Positions 8,712 to 17,530 of a stretch of DNA of 37,256 bases are shown here, one piece after another. The notes beneath the pieces are model-generated. The model was not told the DNA's origin, did not search any database, and saw only the letters and a list, made by a program, of their open reading frames with translations. This DNA is from Bacteroidetes bacterium SB0662_bin_6. Its GTDB lineage: Bacteria > Bacteroidota > Rhodothermia > Rhodothermales > VXPQ01. How positions within the stretch are numbered: position 1 is the first letter of the stretch; every line of letters starts with the position of its first letter. The translations under genes and the position numbers were made by a program. The stretch spans positions 1-37,256 of the forward strand of contig VXPQ01000026.1 in assembly GCA_009839485.1 (NCBI GenBank), given 5' to 3'.

Positions 8712-9899
8712 ATGGATGGCATGGATCCGATTCTCAACCCATACGCTCCTGGAGCAGGTACGCCACCTCCCGAACTTGTCGGTCGCGATGAGATAAGGGA
8801 ATCCGCGCGTATCGCTTTGGGGCGGATCAGAGCAGGACGTTCGAGTCAGAGTGTACTGCTGATTGGTTTGCGGGGCGTGGGAAAAACCGTGTTGCTGGAT
8901 AGAATTCGGAGGGATGCCGAGGAGAACGATGTCTACGCATTGCGGATTGAAGTTCCCGAGGATCGTTCTTTTCCTTCTGTGTTGGTGCCGCAGTTACGAA
9001 ATGTCTTGCTTAAACTCTCGCGCAAGGAAAAGGCAAAGGTATTGGCCCAGCGTGCACTCAGGGGACTTGCAGGGTTTGCGAATGCTCTGCAAATGACATA
9101 TCAGGACATCGAGTTCGGTTTGAAATTCGAGACTGAACCCGGCTTGGCGGACAATGGGGACCTGGAGGCCGATCTACAGGATCTACTTGAAGCTATTGGG
9201 GATGCCGCCAAGGCAGACGAAGGTTGCGTTGCATTCTTCGTCGACGAGTTACAATATGTGAAGGAGACAGAATTCGCGGCTTTGATTACGGCATTGCACC
9301 GTGCATCCCAGCGGCAACTTCCAGTGACTATGTTTGGCGCCGGATTGCCGCATCTGCGGGGCCGCGCCGGAAAAGCGAAATCGTACGCTGAGAGACTTTT
9401 TACATTTTCCGAAATAGGGTCTCTGTCCCCCGAAGATGCGCGGCGCGCGATCGCCAAACCTGCGAAAGACGCTGGCGTGACCATAGAAACTACAGCTCTT
9501 GACGCCATCGTTTCCGGTACGCAATGCTATCCCTATTTTTTGCAGGAGTGGGGTAAATATGTATGGGATGTTGCCGAGCGTTCGCCCATAACGGTTTCTG
9601 ATGTAGAAATTGCTTCGGAGCAGGCTATTGCCCACCTTGATGGGAGTTTCTTCCGGATGAGGTTTGAGCGGCTTACGCCTGTAGAGAAGAAGTACTTGCG
9701 GGCTATGGCGGAACTTGGCGAAGGGCCTCATCGCTCCGGGGATGTTGCCGGTGTGCTTGGGCGCGATGTGACCTCTGTGGCCCCTGTCCGTAGTCAGTTG
9801 ATCAACAAGGGCATGATATGGAGTCCCGGTCATGGCGATACGGCCTTCACCGTTCCGCTTTTTCACGAGTTTATGATGCGTATCATGCCCGAAGTCTGA
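8712..9899 (+). CDS. P-loop ATPase (AAA_16/archaeal-ATPase-like) with C-terminal winged helix
   Basis: A 395-residue cytoplasmic ATPase. Walker A is GLRGVGKT (52-59), Walker B is CVAFFVDEL (172-180), and a sensor-like PVTMFGAGLPHL lies near 204-215. The C-terminal part (about 325-395, starting LTPVEKKYLRAMAELG) looks like a winged-helix domain. This is the architecture of ORC/Cdc6- and STAND-related ATPases often found as stand-alone accessory genes; the specific function is unknown. An N-terminal VGRDEI motif before the P-loop is typical of the AAA_16 group. The gene has its own AT-rich leader with nested inverted repeats and sits between direct repeats of the htrA 3' end, which suggests horizontal acquisition. 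Neighbouring convergent nuclease-like gene hints at, but does not prove, a defence role. Confidence 0.8.
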   Translation: MDGMDPILNPYAPGAGTPPPELVGRDEIRESARIALGRIRAGRSSQSVLLIGLRGVGKTVLLDRIRRDAEENDVYALRIEVPEDRSFPSVLVPQLRNVLLKLSRKEKAKVLAQRALRGLAGFANALQMTYQDIEFGLKFETEPGLADNGDLEADLQDLLEAIGDAAKADEGCVAFFVDELQYVKETEFAALITALHRASQRQLPVTMFGAGLPHLRGRAGKAKSYAERLFTFSEIGSLSPEDARRAIAKPAKDAGVTIETTALDAIVSGTQCYPYFLQEWGKYVWDVAERSPITVSDVEIASEQAIAHLDGSFFRMRFERLTPVEKKYLRAMAELGEGPHRSGDVAGVLGRDVTSVAPVRSQLINKGMIWSPGHGDTAFTVPLFHEFMMRIMPEV

Positions 9900-9939
9900 T
9901 CGAAATCCGGTATCTGCAATGGCTTCGGGGTCGCGGGGC

Positions 9940-10042
9940 GGGCGGCCCGTTCGGGAGAATGGGTGCTCGTCAAGGTGCGCCGGCGCGACGGCAGCGCTGC
10001 GTTTTACGAAATGGAAGTTCCCTAACAGGCGCGGCGGGATGC
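9940..10042 (+). repeat. Direct repeat, copy 2 (orphan htrA 3' end)
   Basis: Bases 9940-10022 repeat 8506-8588 without a mismatch and 10026-10042 repeat 8602-8618. In the htrA frame this copy ends EMEVP followed by TAA at 10023. It has no upstream protease sequence, so it is a non-functional gene remnant, and may preserve the original 3' end of htrA. Confidence 0.93.
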
Positions 10043-10056
10043 AGGAGAAGGGGGCG

Positions 10057-11385
10057 TTACTCCGGGTTTTGCTTCAGGTCGTCAGGTAATTTCTCCCAGA
10101 TTTCTTTCAATTCTCGCGCGATCTCTTGCGCACACTCTTCTAAGTTACTTTTGTCGTTCAGTTTGAGCCATTGTTCGGGGGCCTTGCCTATACGTAGATG
10201 GAGGCGAGTGTTTTCGAATTTTGCCCAGCGCCAAAAAGGCAAGCGGCCGTAGTCTTTCTTTTCATATACCAGACCCTTGTCTTCCAGGCTGCTTCGAATT
10301 TTACAATATCTATCCCCATCTTCTTCTTTATCACATTCTATCCCATACCACAAGTAACCTCCCTCAAGCTCAATAACAATCGATGGCTGCTTTGCAGACG
10401 AGTTGTTTTTATCCGGCGAACTGCTTTTTCCGAGCGGATAATACAAGCCATGCCTCCTGGGAATACCATTCGTTTGGATGTTCTCGATTTTTGCTTTAGC
10501 CACGTTGCCATTTTGCGAAACGGAATTGATCCTGGAATCGGGGCCAATTTCTAAAATCCCCGTTCCTTTAAATTCATCATCCATCGCCTCCTTTATCTGC
10601 TCCCACATTCTCACGAGACGATCAATGCAGACCTTTTTGTACGCTTCCTTCAGATCGTGTATAAGACGAAAATTGTCGTCATCCTCGAGGCAGAGATCTT
10701 TCAGTTTTTCCATGTATTCCTCGTATTCCTCATTAATGTATAAGCCGGTGAGGCCGCGAACGACTTCCATGTACTGTGCAATCGATTCATGAAGCCGGGC
10801 ATTAGTGCCCGCCTGCCGCTGGCAAGTTTTCAGCCAAGGTAAAATGTCCTCGTAGGAAACACATATGCACTTGCCCTTGAATTTACCGGCGCTGGATTTG
10901 GGCGGTTCGCGTCCGTCGAGAGTAAGATACAGGATATGGATGTCGTTCGTGCTTATCCCCAGTTTTTCGACATGCTGGTGATATTTCTCCAATTGCCGTT
11001 TCTGGTCGGGGCCCCGTATCTTGTTTTCGATGACAACGGCCCATGGCGGATCTGCCATTTGATTGATGATCAGCAGATCAATGCGGTCTTTTTCCTGATG
11101 GACTTTCGCTTCCTGATCGACTTTCGCGTAGCTGATGTCGAAATCCTTTTTAACGAAGGTTTTGAGAAAATCTTCCAGGTTTCGGCGCTTCTCGTCCTCG
11201 CCCGGCTCACGGGGATCAAGGAGGGCGTGAAGGAACCGGGTGTGCATGACCTCCTTTTCTGGCCTATACAGCACCGTGAAGACATTGAAGGAATCGGGAC
11301 GCCTTGCTTCGTATTCCTCGTAGTACTCCTTGGTCTTTTTCAGAAATTCCTCGGCGCGCACCAAAGTACTGGCGTTGTTGTTCAT
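10057..11385 (-). CDS. PD-(D/E)XK nuclease superfamily protein
   Basis: A 442-residue protein resembling the PDDEXK_4 type of restriction-endonuclease-like proteins. The N-terminal part has the family signature MHTRFLHALLDP (about 47-58), then the putative active site: Asp103 in DRIDLLII and Glu120/Lys122 in AVVIENKI, followed by DQKRQLEKYHQHV with the extra glutamines common in this family. The C-terminal half (from about 230) is charged and partly coiled and is not recognised. Base composition is clearly lower in GC than the flanking core genes (my count at 10321-10380 is 22 of 60), which suggests recent transfer. It faces the ATPase gene tail-to-tail across the orphan repeat. Such proteins occur in prophages and defence islands; substrate and partner are unknown. 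Confidence 0.78.
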   Translation of the reverse strand: MNNNASTLVRAEEFLKKTKEYYEEYEARRPDSFNVFTVLYRPEKEVMHTRFLHALLDPREPGEDEKRRNLEDFLKTFVKKDFDISYAKVDQEAKVHQEKDRIDLLIINQMADPPWAVVIENKIRGPDQKRQLEKYHQHVEKLGISTNDIHILYLTLDGREPPKSSAGKFKGKCICVSYEDILPWLKTCQRQAGTNARLHESIAQYMEVVRGLTGLYINEEYEEYMEKLKDLCLEDDDNFRLIHDLKEAYKKVCIDRLVRMWEQIKEAMDDEFKGTGILEIGPDSRINSVSQNGNVAKAKIENIQTNGIPRRHGLYYPLGKSSSPDKNNSSAKQPSIVIELEGGYLWYGIECDKEEDGDRYCKIRSSLEDKGLVYEKKDYGRLPFWRWAKFENTRLHLRIGKAPEQWLKLNDKSNLEECAQEIARELKEIWEKLPDDLKQNPE

Positions 11386-11825
11386 GGTAGTATGTACGTC
11401 ATGAATGTGGGCCTGATCGTCCGGGACTTACATACATAAGTTGCCAAGCCTCTGTTTGCTTCTTCGGCTCCGGTCTGTCTACCTGACCGCATTCACTCCG
11501 TCATGGGTTGCCGCATCCCTCACAAGTAATTATTTATGCAAATCATTGTGTGGATTCCATAGTTATCAGGGCTTAATTAGTGTTATTTCGGTGTGTATAT
11601 GCCGCCATCGCTAATGGAAAGCCGTGTTCCAAGCAACGTAAACGCCATGTCGGACAGCGATCGGCTACGAAGCCCTTTGGCCACTTTGGTATATAAGCCT
11701 CGATCGTCCGGAGTTGACCGGGCAACATGACATGGTGCGTTGACGGCGCGTACAAGGCGGAACGCCATTATCGTCGGGTATGTATGATGATGCGACCGGA
11801 AATGCGTTACAGGATACACTGAGAA
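11386..11825. other. 440 bp spacer without a recognisable gene
   Basis: This spacer separates the accessory patch from aroC. It is AT-richer around 11520-11590. ACTTA (11426-11430) and TAAGT (11437-11441) form a short palindrome upstream of the nuclease gene, and CACAA (11521-11525) pairs with TTGTG (11546-11550). The only reading frames are about 60 residues or less on either strand, with no recognisable motif. It probably holds the nuclease and aroC promoters, but no convincing -33/-7 pair was found. Confidence 0.5.
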
Positions 11826-13034
11826 ATGCCGGACAGCATACGTTTCTTGACTGCAGGGGAATCGCACGGCGAGGCGCTTGTGGGGATCGTCGAAGGAATG
11901 CCGGCGGGCGTGCCGCTTGCGTCCGAGGATATCGACCGCCAACTGGCCCGGCGCTGGCAGGGCTACGGGCGGGGAGGCCGGGCGAAGTTCGAACGGGACC
12001 GGATACATATCTATTCCGGGGTGCGCTTTTCCAGGACGATGGGAAGCCCTATTGGATTGCGCCTCGACAACGCAGCCTATACAAAAGATCGCTCCGGGTG
12101 GCCCGAGGTGATGGCCCTGACCGGCACGGGCGAAGGCGTGGAAAAGGTGACGTTGCCAAGGCCGGGCCATGCAGACCTGATCGGCTTGCAGAAGTACGGT
12201 TTCGACGATATCCGGCCCGTCATCGACCGGGCCAGTGCGCGTGAGACGGCCATGCGGGTGGCGTGCTGCACTATTGCCCGGCAATTCCTGGCCCAGTTCG
12301 GTATCGAGGTGGGCAGTCATGTGCTGCGCATTGGAGAAGTGGGACACCAGGGGTATATGTCGGATGCGGTAGCGAAACTGCTCGCCGAAGGGGCGGAGAA
12401 GGTGAGTGAGGCTGCCGATGCGAGCGAGGTGCGCATGCTGGACGCGGCGCTCACCCGCCAGTGCATCGAGCATATCGATGCGACGAAGCAGCAGGGAGAT
12501 TCGCTGGGGGGCGCGTATGAAGTGATCGTAACGGGCGTTCCTCCGGGGCTCGGTTCGTATGTACACTGGGACCGGCGGCTCGACGGGCGTCTGGCGCAGG
12601 CCATCCTGTCCATTCAGGGCCAGAAAGCGGTCGAGGTCGGCGACGGAGTGGCCGGCTCGGCGCGTCCGGGATCGCGGGTGCATGACCCTGTCGTCACCGA
12701 CGGGGAGGGGTATTCCCGGCGCACCAATCATGCAGGCGGCGTGGAGGGCGGCATGGCCAACGGGATGCCCATCGTGGTCCGCGGCTACATGAAGCCCATT
12801 CCTACGCTCATCAAGCCGCTCGATACGGTGGATGTGGCTTCGGGCGAGGCGCAGCCGACCCGGTACGAGCGAAGCGACGTTACCTCTGTGCCGGCGGCCT
12901 CGACCGTTGCGGAGGCCACGGTGGCGCTTGCAGTCGCCAATGCATTTCTGGAAAAGTTCGGCGGAGACAGCCTGTCGGAGATTCGGGCCCGCTACGACGC
13001 CGAAGTCGCCGGGTCCGGCCGGACAGGACAGTAG
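11826..13034 (+). CDS. aroC: Chorismate synthase
   Basis: Final enzyme of the shikimate pathway, converting 5-enolpyruvylshikimate-3-phosphate to chorismate with reduced FMN. The 402 residues are slightly above the usual 350-390. Family signatures are clear: FLTAGESHGEALVGIVEG (about 7-24), the RWQGYGRGGR basic loop, RPGHADLIGLQKYG, DRASARETAMRVA, and the C-terminal GGVEGGMANGMPIVVRGYMKPIPT. ATG at 11826 gives the standard N-terminus. It lies 76 bp upstream of valS on the same strand, so the two may share a transcript, although TATATTCC at 13052 could serve as a weak extra promoter. Confidence 0.96.
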   Translation: MPDSIRFLTAGESHGEALVGIVEGMPAGVPLASEDIDRQLARRWQGYGRGGRAKFERDRIHIYSGVRFSRTMGSPIGLRLDNAAYTKDRSGWPEVMALTGTGEGVEKVTLPRPGHADLIGLQKYGFDDIRPVIDRASARETAMRVACCTIARQFLAQFGIEVGSHVLRIGEVGHQGYMSDAVAKLLAEGAEKVSEAADASEVRMLDAALTRQCIEHIDATKQQGDSLGGAYEVIVTGVPPGLGSYVHWDRRLDGRLAQAILSIQGQKAVEVGDGVAGSARPGSRVHDPVVTDGEGYSRRTNHAGGVEGGMANGMPIVVRGYMKPIPTLIKPLDTVDVASGEAQPTRYERSDVTSVPAASTVAEATVALAVANAFLEKFGGDSLSEIRARYDAEVAGSGRTGQ

Positions 13035-13110
13035 ACAAGCAGAGGAAAACGTATATTCCGGGCGGATATTTCGAGGATTGCCCGGCGCATTTTATCTGTC
13101 CGAAATAACG

Positions 13111-15783
13111 ATGTCTACGAAGGAAACATCCCGCAAGGAGCAGGTCGATCGCAATTCGGCGTACCGTCCCGCCGAGATCGAAGCCAGATGGTATGCCTGG
13201 TGGGAAGAGAATGATCTCTTCCGGGTCGAGGCGAACTCCGGGAAGCCTCCGCATGTCATTGTCATGCCGCCCCCCAATGTGACCGGCGCGCTGCATATGG
13301 GGCATGCGCTGCAGGATACCATTCAGGACGCCGTGACGCGGCTCCGGCGCATGCAGGGCTACGAGGCGCTCTGGATGCCGGGCATCGATCATGCCGGTAT
13401 TGGAACGCAGAATGTCGTGGAACAGCAGTTGGCCAAAGAGGGCAAGACCCGCCACGATCTCGGCCGCGAGCGTTTCGTCGAGCGCGTTTGGGCGTGGAAG
13501 CACGAATACGGCGGCAGGATTCTGGAACAGAAACGCCGTCTCGGGGACTCGTGCGACTGGAGCCGGGAGCGGTTTACGATGGACGAGGGCTTCACGCGGG
13601 CGGTGCAGGAAGTGTTCGTGCGTCTGTACGCAGAAGGGCTGGTCTACCGGGGGGATTACCTGGTCAACTGGGACCCGGAAAACCGCACGGCGCTGTCCGA
13701 CGAGGAAGTGGACAATGTGGAGCGGGAAGGGCATCTGTGGTATATCGATTATCCGCTGGCGGACGGTTCCGGCGCGATTACGATCGCCACGACTCGCCCG
13801 GAAACCATGCTGGGAGATACGGCGGTCGCCGTACATCCCGACGATCCGCGGTATACCGGCCTCATCGGGAAGAAGGTGGTGCTTCCGCTTTTGGGTCGGG
13901 AGATTCCCGTGATTGCGGACGAGTATGTCAAGATGGATTTCGGCGGCGGGGCGCTGAAGGTCACGCCCGGCCACGACCGGAACGATTTCGAGATCGGCCG
14001 GCGGCACGGGCTCGAGGTTCTTAATGTGATCCGGCCCGACGGCGCGATCAACGAGCAGGGGGGACCGTACGAGGGAATGGATCGCTTTGCCGCCCGCGAC
14101 CGCATCGTGGCGGACCTGGAAGCGCAAGGGCTCCTTGTCAGGACGGAGCCCATGAAAGGCACGATCCCTGTGTCGAGCCGGTCCAAGGCGATCATCGAAC
14201 CCCTTATTTCCCGGCAGTGGTTCGTGAAGATGGCGCCGCTGGCCGAACCGGCTATCGAGGCGGTCCGCACGGGGAAGGTCACGTTTTACCCGAAACGTTG
14301 GGAGAACGAATATTTCCGGTGGATGGAAAATATCCGGGACTGGACCATCTCGCGGCAACTCTGGTGGGGGCACCGCATCCCTGTCTGGTATCATACCGGC
14401 GAGGACGGCAGGATCGACGAACAGCGCGGGTATGTCGTTTCGGTGGATCAGCCTGCGCCCGGCATGGTGCAGGATAAGGATGTGCTCGACACCTGGTTTT
14501 CATCGTGGTTGTGGCCGTTCGCCACGCTGGGATGGCCGGAGGAGACGGAAGACCTTGCCTGTTTCTACCCCACGCAGGTGCTTGTATCCGGGTACGACAT
14601 TCTTTTCTTCTGGATCGCCCGCATGATCATGGCGGGATGCCATTTCATGGGTAAGCCGCCCTACAGCGACATCTTCATTACGGGGATGATCAAGGACAAG
14701 CAGGGGCGCTGGATGTCCAAAAGCCTCGGGAACGGCATCGATCCGCTGGATATGATCGATCAGTACGGCGCCGATGCCGTCCGCTTCTCGCTGGTCATTT
14801 TGTGCGCCCAGGGACAGGATATCCGGCTGGACCCGACGAAATTCGAGATGGGCCGCAATTTTGCGAACAAGATATGGAATGCGTTCAAGGTGTTCGGACG
14901 GTTCATGGAGGAGGGGAAAACGTACCGCCGGGCGCGCTCTTTCGAAGAACTGGAACTGGTGGAGCGGTGGATGGTGCACCGGCTGCACGCTGCGATCGAA
15001 GAGGTGGATGAGGCGCTGGCGCGTTATCGCCTCAACGAAGCCCTGGGCCGGATATACGATCTTTTCTGGAAGGATTACTGCGACTGGTATCTCGAACTGA
15101 TCAAGCCGGCGCCCGGCGAGGAACCGGACGAGGAAACGCTGGCGCTCGCCGTCGAACTCTACGATGCCATGATCCGGCTCCTGCACCCGTTCATGCCGTT
15201 CATTACCGAAGAGTTGTGGGCGCAGTTGCAGCCCCGGGAGGAGGGAGCCTGCTGTATGACGGCGCCCTGGCCCGGGCAGGACCTTTCCCTGATGGACCGC
15301 GACACGGCCGCTGCGTTCAACCTGATTCAGGACATCATATCCGGCATTCGCACCATCCGCAGTGAATACGGGGTGGCGCCCGGTGCGGAGATAGAGGCGC
15401 TGGTGCATGTTTCTCCCGATGCGGAAGCAATGGGCGAGGCATTGGCGGCGCACGAGGACTATTTCCGCAAGCTGGCCCGCGTGCACACCCTGACCGTGGG
15501 CAGCGATCTGGCCCGTCCGTCCGGCGCCGCCTCCCATGTGGCCGGTCCGTGCGAAGTGTTCGTTCCGCTGGCGGGGATCATCGATCTCGATGTGGAACGT
15601 GAGCGCCTGCAAAAGGAGGTCACGCAAAAGGAACGTTTTCTCGACAGCGTGCGCCGGAAGTTGCAGAACGAACAATTCGTTACAAGAGCGCAGCCCGAGG
15701 TGGTCGAACGGGAGCGCAGAAAGGAACAGGACGCTGCCGCGGACATCGCCCGCCTGCGAAAGAACCTCGAATATCTTGGATGA
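13111..15783 (+). CDS. valS: Valyl-tRNA synthetase
   Basis: Class I aminoacyl-tRNA synthetase charging tRNA-Val. With ATG at 13111 the protein has 890 residues, normal for the family; the frame is open upstream but antedates the real N-terminus MSTKETSRKEQVDRNSAYRP. The HIGH signature appears as HMGH (62-65) within PPPNVTGALHMGHAL, and the KMSKS signature as MSKS (535-538) within GRWMSKSLGNG. The editing domain contains TTRPETMLGDTAVAVHP, and the WWGHRIPVWY block is present. The C-terminal 70 residues form the usual charged tRNA-binding coiled coil (DVERERLQKEVTQKERFLDS). It ends just before the promoter region of the sugar porter. Confidence 0.97.
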   Translation: MSTKETSRKEQVDRNSAYRPAEIEARWYAWWEENDLFRVEANSGKPPHVIVMPPPNVTGALHMGHALQDTIQDAVTRLRRMQGYEALWMPGIDHAGIGTQNVVEQQLAKEGKTRHDLGRERFVERVWAWKHEYGGRILEQKRRLGDSCDWSRERFTMDEGFTRAVQEVFVRLYAEGLVYRGDYLVNWDPENRTALSDEEVDNVEREGHLWYIDYPLADGSGAITIATTRPETMLGDTAVAVHPDDPRYTGLIGKKVVLPLLGREIPVIADEYVKMDFGGGALKVTPGHDRNDFEIGRRHGLEVLNVIRPDGAINEQGGPYEGMDRFAARDRIVADLEAQGLLVRTEPMKGTIPVSSRSKAIIEPLISRQWFVKMAPLAEPAIEAVRTGKVTFYPKRWENEYFRWMENIRDWTISRQLWWGHRIPVWYHTGEDGRIDEQRGYVVSVDQPAPGMVQDKDVLDTWFSSWLWPFATLGWPEETEDLACFYPTQVLVSGYDILFFWIARMIMAGCHFMGKPPYSDIFITGMIKDKQGRWMSKSLGNGIDPLDMIDQYGADAVRFSLVILCAQGQDIRLDPTKFEMGRNFANKIWNAFKVFGRFMEEGKTYRRARSFEELELVERWMVHRLHAAIEEVDEALARYRLNEALGRIYDLFWKDYCDWYLELIKPAPGEEPDEETLALAVELYDAMIRLLHPFMPFITEELWAQLQPREEGACCMTAPWPGQDLSLMDRDTAAAFNLIQDIISGIRTIRSEYGVAPGAEIEALVHVSPDAEAMGEALAAHEDYFRKLARVHTLTVGSDLARPSGAASHVAGPCEVFVPLAGIIDLDVERERLQKEVTQKERFLDSVRRKLQNEQFVTRAQPEVVERERRKEQDAAADIARLRKNLEYLG

Positions 15784-15826
15784 GTCGGGGCTTTATCTCT
15801 CTTTTTCCGGTGTATCCCTCGAAAAA

Positions 15827-15858
15827 TTTGTATACCGCAGGAAAGGGAGATATGTTAG
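15827..15858 (+). promoter_or_regulatory. Candidate Bacteroidota-type promoter for the carbohydrate region
   Basis: TTTG at 15827-15830 and TATGTTAG at 15851-15858 are separated by exactly 20 bp, matching the -33 TTTG / -7 TAnnTTTG arrangement (the -7 box has one mismatch). This would place the transcript start about 28 bp before the GTG of the sugar porter gene. Confidence 0.45.
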
Positions 15859-15892
15859 GGGGCGCAAAAACGTTAAAAAATGTGGACATATC

Positions 15893-17449
15893 GTGTCTGA
15901 TCGCGGCTATATAACCCGGACCGCCCTGATCGTAGCACTCGGGGGCTTCCTGATGGGTTTCGACGCCTCCGTCATATCCGGCGTTGTCGGATTCATCGAG
16001 ACGCAATTTACCCTGACCAAACTTGAGCTCGGATGGGCGGTCAGTTCGTTAACTCTTACGGCCACGCTGGCCATGATGGCGGCCGGCCCGCTGAGCGATG
16101 CTCTCGGGCGGCGTCGGGTGCTGTTTTTCGCCGCCGTACTGTATGCCGTGTCGGCGATCGCTTCCGCGCTGGCGCCTTCTTTCTGGTTTCTGGTGGCGGC
16201 CCGCATGATCGGGGGATTCGGAGTAGGGGCCTCGCTCATCATTGCCCCGATGTATATCGCCGAGATTTCGCCTCCGGCCGTGCGGGGGAAGATGGTGTCG
16301 TTCAACCAGTTGAATATCGTGATCGGCATTTCGGTGGCGTTCTTCACGAATTACCTCGTATTGCGATTGGGGCAATCGGATATGGCATGGGCTCAGGCGC
16401 TGCGCTTCGGCCCGTGGAACTGGCGCTGGATGCTGGGTCTGGAGACGCTTCCCGCCGTGCTCTACTTCACATGTCTCTTCTTCGTGCCTGAAAGTCCCCG
16501 CTGGCTGATCATGCGGGGACGGGAGGCGCTGGCGCGGCCCATCATGATCCGGGCCAGCGGCGAGGGACGTGCGGACGAGGAGATACAGGCCGTAAAAGCG
16601 AGCATCGCCAGCGATGTCGGCAAGGAAAAGGCGCCCCTGCGCGAATTGTTCGCCCCGGCCATGCGCCTGGTGCTGCTCATCGGCGTCGTCGTGGCCGTCA
16701 TCCAGCAGATCACCGGCATCAATGCGGTGTTCTTCTATGCGCCGATGATCTTCGAGCAGTCCGGCATCGGCACGAATGCGTCGTTCATGCAGGCCATTCT
16801 GGTAGGCTTGGCCAATCTGGTTTTTACCGTGCTGGCCATATTGCTTATCGACCGCCTCGGGCGCAAGCCGCTGCTCGCCGTCGGGCTGGGTGGCGTCACG
16901 GTGTCCATGGTGGTGCTGGCGTTCGGCTTCTTCCAGGCGAGTTATACTCTTACCCCGGATGCCATTGCTTCGCTGCCGGAAGAGGTTCCAACCGTTGCGC
17001 TCGAATCCATGAGCGGCCGGACGTACGATTCCGACGTGGCCTTCAAGACCGCCGTGGCCGATGCGCTTGGCGAGGAAGCCGCCCAGCAACACGAAAGTAC
17101 GCTGGTGACGGCTGCCATAGACATCAACTCGGGACTGATTCTGGCAGGCATCCTCGCCTTCGTCGCCTTTTTCGCGGTGTCGATCGGACCGGTGATGTGG
17201 GTGCTCTTTTCCGAACTGTTCCCCAACCGTATTCGCGGGCTGGCTATTTCGTTCGTGGGTCTTATCAACTCCGCCGTGAGTTTTACGGTCCAACTCGTGT
17301 TTCCGTGGGAATTATCTCAACTCGGCAGCGCCCCGACGTTCCTGATTTACGGCGTCTTCGCTGCCGTCGGATTCATTTTCGTGATGACGGTGATCCCTGA
17401 AACGAAAGGGAAATCGCTGGAGGAACTGGAAAAAGTTCTCATAAAATGA
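15893..17449 (+). CDS. MFS sugar porter (XylE/GLUT-like)
   Basis: Inner-membrane sugar transporter of the major facilitator superfamily, probably proton-coupled. The 518 residues start at GTG 15893 (MSDRGYITRTALIVALGGFL), the last plausible start before the first membrane helix; no Shine-Dalgarno site is evident. Sugar-porter signatures are visible: GPLSDALGRRRVLFF after TM2, PESPRWLIMRGR after TM6, QQITGINAVFFYAP in TM7, DRLGRKPLL after TM8, and PETKGKSLEELE at the C-terminus. About 60 acidic residues lie between TM9 and TM10 (SLPEEVPTVALE onward), an enlarged external loop. It leads a same-strand run of glycan genes, so a monosaccharide released by them is the likely substrate. L-fucose is possible but unproven; known fucose permeases (FucP) belong to a different MFS family. 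Confidence 0.9.
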   Translation: MSDRGYITRTALIVALGGFLMGFDASVISGVVGFIETQFTLTKLELGWAVSSLTLTATLAMMAAGPLSDALGRRRVLFFAAVLYAVSAIASALAPSFWFLVAARMIGGFGVGASLIIAPMYIAEISPPAVRGKMVSFNQLNIVIGISVAFFTNYLVLRLGQSDMAWAQALRFGPWNWRWMLGLETLPAVLYFTCLFFVPESPRWLIMRGREALARPIMIRASGEGRADEEIQAVKASIASDVGKEKAPLRELFAPAMRLVLLIGVVVAVIQQITGINAVFFYAPMIFEQSGIGTNASFMQAILVGLANLVFTVLAILLIDRLGRKPLLAVGLGGVTVSMVVLAFGFFQASYTLTPDAIASLPEEVPTVALESMSGRTYDSDVAFKTAVADALGEEAAQQHESTLVTAAIDINSGLILAGILAFVAFFAVSIGPVMWVLFSELFPNRIRGLAISFVGLINSAVSFTVQLVFPWELSQLGSAPTFLIYGVFAAVGFIFVMTVIPETKGKSLEELEKVLIK

Positions 17450-17456
17450 TCGTTTC

Positions 17457-17496
17457 CGGCGCCTGATGCGCGGCAGTTCCGTGCGGATCGGCGCCG
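17457..17496 (+). terminator. GC-rich hairpin after the sugar porter gene
   Basis: CGGCGCC (17457-17463) and GGCGCCG (17490-17496) are perfect 7 bp inverted repeats around a 26-base loop that can form a smaller internal stem. No U tract follows. It could attenuate transcription between the porter and the lipoprotein gene. Confidence 0.3.
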
Positions 17497-17530
17497 TACC
17501 CCCTGCATACATGCCGTTCCGGCAAACATC

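Larger units (their letters stand above)
8619..9939 (+). other. Putative inserted cassette carrying one ATPase gene
   Basis: The block lies between two direct repeats of the htrA 3' end and contains a single complete gene with its own AT-rich leader. No transposase, integrase or terminal inverted repeat of an insertion sequence is visible inside it. Composition is lower in GC than htrA or aroC. Insertion with duplication of a gene end is the simplest reading; a tandem duplication with later loss is an alternative. Confidence 0.5.

Noticed and set aside
11573-11755. Small frames on both strands in the spacer before aroC (minus 11573-11755, plus 11599-11730)
   Set aside because: Short, no start signals, no recognisable protein features; not enough to call a gene.
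12880-14394. A 504-codon open frame antisense to aroC and valS
   Set aside because: High-GC genes keep the opposite strand open by codon bias. The translation is rich in Arg, His and Pro without domains, and both sense genes are certain.
16049-17293. Long antisense frame opposite the sugar porter, and similar ones opposite the lipoprotein glycosidase and the sulfatase
   Set aside because: Same composition effect; no recognisable motif, and the sense proteins carry full family signatures.
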